Source: Saprospiraceae bacterium UBA7328
GTDB lineage: Bacteria > Bacteroidota > Bacteroidia > Chitinophagales > Saprospiraceae
DNA length: 60,359 bases
Direction of reading: 5' to 3'
Assembly (NCBI GenBank): GCA_002471345.1
Contig: DKPS01000226.1
Span: 1-60,359 of the forward strand
The notes beneath the pieces are model-generated. The model was given only the letters and a program-made list of their open reading frames with translations, made no database searches and was not told the DNA's origin. The position numbers were made by a program, and so were the translations under genes. Positions 57,182 through 60,359 of the stretch are shown here, one piece after another (the stretch's first letter is position 1; every line of letters begins with the position of its first letter).

Positions 57182-58591
57182 ATGAACAAATTTGATTTTA
57201 CAAAAGAAGAAAGGAAACAAATACGATCTATTGTTGAAGAGAACCTGAGTGAGTATTATTCAAATACCAAATCTAAAAAAGTAGGTAGATTGTTCGATCC
57301 TATTGAGGTAAAAGAATTTGTGAATCAGTTTGAATTTAAAGAGGAGAGTAATGCTGAAGATGTCATAGAAAATGTGATATATGGTTTGAGTGAATATGCC
57401 ATTCAAACACCACATCCTAGTTATTATGGATTGTTTAACCCTAGACCTGGATATGCATCTATAATGGCTGATTATATTTCAGCTATGTTCAATCCTCAAT
57501 TGGCTTCATGGAGTCATGCACCTTTTGCAAATGAGGTAGAAAGAAAGTGTATTGAAGAATTGGGTGCTAAACTTGGAATTAAAGACGCTGCAATAGATGG
57601 AGCTTTTTGTTCAGGAGGTGCAGAATCAAACCTCACAGCAGTGCTTTGTGCTTTAAATAATAAATACCCAAAACTAGCTAAAGAAGGAATAATTGGAATG
57701 AATTCTAGACCCGTCATTTATATCTCAGCAGAAGCACATCATTCTGTTCATAAAGCGGCTAGAATAACGGGATTGGGCACTGATGTCATTAGAACCATTA
57801 AGGTGAATAAAAACCTTGAAATGGATATTGATGATCTTGAACTCAGAATTGAAGAAGACCTTTCTTCAGGATACGAGCCCTTAATGGTTGTAGCCACCAC
57901 GGGATCTACTGGAGCAGGAGCTATAGATAATGTGAAAGAAATTCTCGCTATCTCTAGTAGACATGGTATCTGGTTGCATGCAGACGCAGCATATGGAGCA
58001 GGGTTAAAAATTTCTTCTAAATATAGAGAGCATCTAGGAGCTGTTCATCTTGCTGACAGTATTACCATTGATTTGCACAAATGGTTTTCAGTACCGATGG
58101 GAGCAAGTGTAATATTGGTAAAAGACAGAAATATTCTTAAAAAAACATTTGAGATGCGGACGGATTACATGCCTCTTCATGAAAATGAGGTTACAGTTGA
58201 TCCTTACTCCAATTCTATACAATGGTCCAGAAGAGCAATTGGATTAAAATTCTTTTTGCCTTTGGCGATACATGGTTGGAAAGTTTATGATGATACCATT
58301 ACCCACCAAATTGAGATCGCTCAATATATGCGACAACAGCTTAAACGGTACAATTGGGAGATTACCAATAATACGCCACTACCTATTGTGTGTTTTACAC
58401 ATGATAATCTCAAAAACAGTGATGCTAAGGTGAATAAATTGATTGACACAATTGTGCAAAGTGGAAAGACATGGTGTTCTGCATATTCAGTGAATAATGA
58501 AATGTCGATTAGGGCTTGTATTACTAATTATGCTACATCAGAGCAGAATGTTGATGAGTTTGTCGAATTGTTAAATAGCGCAATGGAATAG
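57182..58591 (+). CDS. Group II PLP-dependent decarboxylase
   Basis: This 469-residue enzyme has the group II decarboxylase layout. HPSYYGLFNPRPGYASIMAD near residue 79 and FCSGGAESNLTAVLCALNN near 141 are followed by AEAHHSVHKAARI near 185. The PLP aspartate is in WLHADAAYGAGL near 265 and the lysine is in TIDLHKWFSVPMGAS near 301. It is more distant from aromatic amino acid decarboxylases than the gene at 36316. Substrates in this family include glutamate, tyrosine and others, none of which can be chosen. An Lrp regulator is divergent, so amino-acid control is likely. Confidence 0.85.
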   Translation: MNKFDFTKEERKQIRSIVEENLSEYYSNTKSKKVGRLFDPIEVKEFVNQFEFKEESNAEDVIENVIYGLSEYAIQTPHPSYYGLFNPRPGYASIMADYISAMFNPQLASWSHAPFANEVERKCIEELGAKLGIKDAAIDGAFCSGGAESNLTAVLCALNNKYPKLAKEGIIGMNSRPVIYISAEAHHSVHKAARITGLGTDVIRTIKVNKNLEMDIDDLELRIEEDLSSGYEPLMVVATTGSTGAGAIDNVKEILAISSRHGIWLHADAAYGAGLKISSKYREHLGAVHLADSITIDLHKWFSVPMGASVILVKDRNILKKTFEMRTDYMPLHENEVTVDPYSNSIQWSRRAIGLKFFLPLAIHGWKVYDDTITHQIEIAQYMRQQLKRYNWEITNNTPLPIVCFTHDNLKNSDAKVNKLIDTIVQSGKTWCSAYSVNNEMSIRACITNYATSEQNVDEFVELLNSAME

Positions 58592-58638
58592 AATTATTTG
58601 TTCTAATGTTATTGAACATTGAATTGGAATTTAACAGA

Positions 58639-59037
58639 ATGAGTGCAAAATTTATCGGATCAGCAACAGTTTTGATCGTGCATGATGTAGAATCTACAGT
58701 CCTTTATTATAGAGATAAATTGGGTTTTCATTTTAATAGATTTTGGGGAGACCCACCTTCATTTTGTATTCTTCATCGAGATGCTCACAGTATTATGCTG
58801 AGCAAGGTGGAATCTGATTCTTTATTAACTCCAAATAATAATCTAACACTGGATTTTTGGGATATCTATTTTTGGACGGATGATGTAAGGGCATTAAGGG
58901 AAGAGTACATTACAAAAGGTGCAGAACTCTATCATCCTTTAACTGAAAAGGGATATGGAGTTTTAGAATTTGAGGTAAAGGATATAAATGGCTACATCAT
59001 TGCCTTCGGTGAGGAATTGCCAGAACCTATACATTGA
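58639..59037 (+). CDS. Glyoxalase/bleomycin-resistance-fold protein
   Basis: This protein of about 132 residues has the vicinal oxygen chelate fold. SATVLIVHDVESTVLYYRDKLGFHF opens it, then SFCILHRDAHSIMLSKV and a final EFEVKDINGYIIAFGEEL with the metal glutamate. Members bind metal and act on small molecules or bind drugs; the function here is not clear. An ATG at 58606 adds eleven residues, but the family normally begins close to 58639. It follows the decarboxylase by less than 50 bases and may be in the same transcript. Confidence 0.82.
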   Translation: MSAKFIGSATVLIVHDVESTVLYYRDKLGFHFNRFWGDPPSFCILHRDAHSIMLSKVESDSLLTPNNNLTLDFWDIYFWTDDVRALREEYITKGAELYHPLTEKGYGVLEFEVKDINGYIIAFGEELPEPIH

Positions 59038-59041
59038 CAAT

Positions 59042-59797
59042 ATGCATCGACACTCTTCAATAAATAAGATTCTCGCATTTCTTTCATTAATCCTTTATAT
59101 ATCGTGTACTGATTTAAGCTCAAATGAAAATGCAGAATCTAAGGAAGATTATGAGCTTCTGATCAATTTAGAAGGAGAAAGTAATTTTTGGTTAAGACGA
59201 CACCTTGTGGACTATTTTGTCATGGTTGCACTTGGATCAGAATATGGCTCTGATTTTAAAATCAGTAGAAAATGGCATAGCCATATGAAAGTTATTGTAA
59301 AAGGAGTTCATGACCCTTTATTAATCAATGAGCTGGATAAAATTATAAATGAAATTAATGACCTCTCTCAGGATGGGTTTAGAATTGAAAGGGTGGGGGA
59401 TGACGAAGAATCAAATTTTACGATCTTCTTAGGAGGAAAACGAGAATACAACCTGTTGTTTCCTGGTGCAAGTGATTTGATAGAAAAAAATGATGGTTTG
59501 TTTAGATTGAAAATGGATGATTTTGTCATTAAAGAGGGTAGTCTTTTTGTGAATTCGGAGTTAAATTCATTTGAAGTGAAAAAGCATTTATTAAGAGAAG
59601 AATTAACTCAATCACTTGGGCTAGGAAATGATATTGAACATTATGCCAATAGTATTTTTTATCAGCAGCCATCTAGAGTAACAGAATACAGTACAAATGA
59701 CAAAGAAATAATCAGACTACTTTATCATCCGCAAATGGTAGCAGGGCTTTCAGAAGATTCTGTGAGGGGAATACTAGAAGGAATTTTGGGATTATGA
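59042..59797 (+). CDS. DUF2927-type lipoprotein
   Basis: This protein of about 251 residues begins with a lipoprotein signal (NKILAFLSLILYISC), so I chose the ATG at 59042 rather than an upstream in-frame one at 58988 that overlaps the glyoxalase-fold gene. The C-terminal part has HLLREELTQSLGLGNDIEHY, SIFYQQPSRVTEYST and EIIRLLYHPQMVAGL, which fit DUF2927, a family of predicted secreted proteins. The EELTQ segment resembles a HExxH-like site with E where H would be. Function unknown. Confidence 0.75.
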   Translation: MHRHSSINKILAFLSLILYISCTDLSSNENAESKEDYELLINLEGESNFWLRRHLVDYFVMVALGSEYGSDFKISRKWHSHMKVIVKGVHDPLLINELDKIINEINDLSQDGFRIERVGDDEESNFTIFLGGKREYNLLFPGASDLIEKNDGLFRLKMDDFVIKEGSLFVNSELNSFEVKKHLLREELTQSLGLGNDIEHYANSIFYQQPSRVTEYSTNDKEIIRLLYHPQMVAGLSEDSVRGILEGILGL

Positions 59798-59807
59798 CTT
59801 GATAAAA

Positions 59808-59841
59808 AAAGCCAACAACTTTAGTAGTCATTGGCTTTATT
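59808..59841. terminator. Bidirectional terminator between DUF2927 gene and serA
   Basis: AAAGCCAA (59808-59815) pairs perfectly with TTGGCTTT (59831-59838). A-runs precede it and T-rich sequence follows, so it can stop both the rightward DUF2927 transcript and the leftward serA transcript. Confidence 0.75.
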
Positions 59842-59892
59842 TTCTTTCACGTTCATGAACGAAGTGGGAACGCTAAGACATTGCTGTATCAT

Positions 59893-60359
59893 TTACCCTA
59901 ATGTAGCAATTAACTTTTCTGCGAGTTCTATACCTATTTTTTCTTGTGCTTCTCCTGTACTTGCTCCTGTATGAGGAGTAAGCGATACCTTTTGATGATT
60001 TAATATATCAGCTCTTGGATTGGGTTCATTTTCAAATACATCTAATCCAGCAGCCGCGATTTTACCACTATTTAATGCTGATATCATGGCTTCTTCATCA
60101 ACAGTGCCACCTCTTGAGCAGTTTATAAGGATAACACCATCTTTCATTTTTGAAAACCCATCTGTAGAAAGGACATACTTTCCAATGTTTGGAATATGAA
60201 GAGTAATGATATCCGCAGAAGCTAACATTTTATCCATCGGAACAGTATTTACATCTACATCCATTCCAATCTCTTTTCCACCTAATCTTAATGTCGCTTT
60301 ATCTATAAACGGATCTACAGCCATGACATTCATTCCCATACTTAATCCAATCTCAGCAG
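59893..60359 (-). CDS. serA: D-3-phosphoglycerate dehydrogenase, 3' part
   Basis: This is the C-terminal part of a 2-hydroxyacid dehydrogenase, cut by the window end; the frame stays open to 60359 (AEIGLSMGMNVMAVDPF). The catalytic arginine and glutamate context lies in INCSRGGTVDEEAM and AAGLDVFENEPNP, and the catalytic histidine is in VSLTPHTGASTGEAQEK. The protein ends shortly after, with no ACT domain, so it is the short SerA type. It oxidises 3-phosphoglycerate, the first step of serine synthesis. Another hydroxyacid dehydrogenase cannot be fully excluded. Confidence 0.88.
   Translation of the reverse strand, partial: AEIGLSMGMNVMAVDPFIDKATLRLGGKEIGMDVDVNTVPMDKMLASADIITLHIPNIGKYVLSTDGFSKMKDGVILINCSRGGTVDEEAMISALNSGKIAAAGLDVFENEPNPRADILNHQKVSLTPHTGASTGEAQEKIGIELAEKLIATLG

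Overview
ORGANISM. The window looks like the chromosome of a free-living, probably marine, Bacteroidota bacterium of the Cytophagia type (Flammeovirgaceae or Reichenbachiella-like). This is inferred from AT-rich DNA, Bacteroidota-style promoter elements (TAnnTTTG upstream of the genes at 16037 and 57182), many lipoproteins with short lipoboxes, ECF sigma factors paired with small membrane proteins, a serine palmitoyltransferase-type enzyme, DUF4395, MORN/YwqK and YHYH proteins. I saw no rRNA, tRNA, CRISPR array, prophage, transposase or recognised defence system. LAYOUT. (1) 1-800: ssb with a repeat-bearing upstream region. (2) 809-15864: a purine/urate catabolism island. Leftward xdhC-guaD-xdhA-xdhB makes urate from guanine, hypoxanthine and xanthine. 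Divergent rightward puuD-allB-alc-uraD-uraH takes urate through 5-hydroxyisourate, OHCU, allantoin and allantoate to ureidoglycolate plus urea. A CitE/HpcH-like protein (DUF6986 type) and an NCS2 purine permease follow. An AraC-type regulator remnant and an SSS symporter close the island. No known ureidoglycolate lyase is present, so the CitE-like protein is a candidate for that step or for using its product, glyoxylate. (3) 16037-20852: a likely sphingolipid or sulfonolipid locus (SPT/CapA-like enzyme, GNAT-fold protein, M23 peptidase, extended SDR). (4) 20943-30929: an ECF sigma/membrane-protein pair, a secreted CotH-like protein, a histidine phosphatase, GT2, patatin, BASS transporter, acyltransferase, SPOUT methyltransferase, and an overlapping YHYH-MORN-SCO1 cluster that may handle copper. 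(5) 31141-38310: a Tat-type gluconate-dehydrogenase-like GMC cluster, gpsA, an SRPBCC protein, an aromatic-amino-acid-type decarboxylase and a beta-carbonic anhydrase. (6) 38424-55917: a stretch rich in broken genes. It holds a bestrophin with an internal TGA, a decayed mannitol-type dehydrogenase, an M29-like lipoprotein that lacks most metal ligands, a sensor kinase with an internal TAG, its response regulator with a frameshift, and a ferredoxin-cyclase-globin fusion with an internal TAA. Intact OYE, M28 peptidase, recG, a second ECF pair, DUF4136, DUF4395 and mddA-like genes lie among them. (7) 56028-60359: YbaK-like deacylase, an Lrp regulator divergent from a second group II decarboxylase, a glyoxalase-fold protein, a DUF2927 lipoprotein, and the 3' part of a short serA cut by the window end. 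MAIN POINTS. The most unusual object is the 2Fe-2S ferredoxin / class III cyclase / globin fusion (53723-55096), in one transcription unit with DUF4395 and a methanethiol S-methyltransferase-like enzyme. It reads as a possible redox/gas-sensing nucleotide cyclase system, disrupted here by one stop codon. The next most useful leads are the DUF6986 protein in a purine pathway that lacks one enzyme, the SPT-GNAT-SDR lipid locus, and the YHYH-MORN-SCO1 cluster. All calls come from reading translated motifs by eye; no database search was run.
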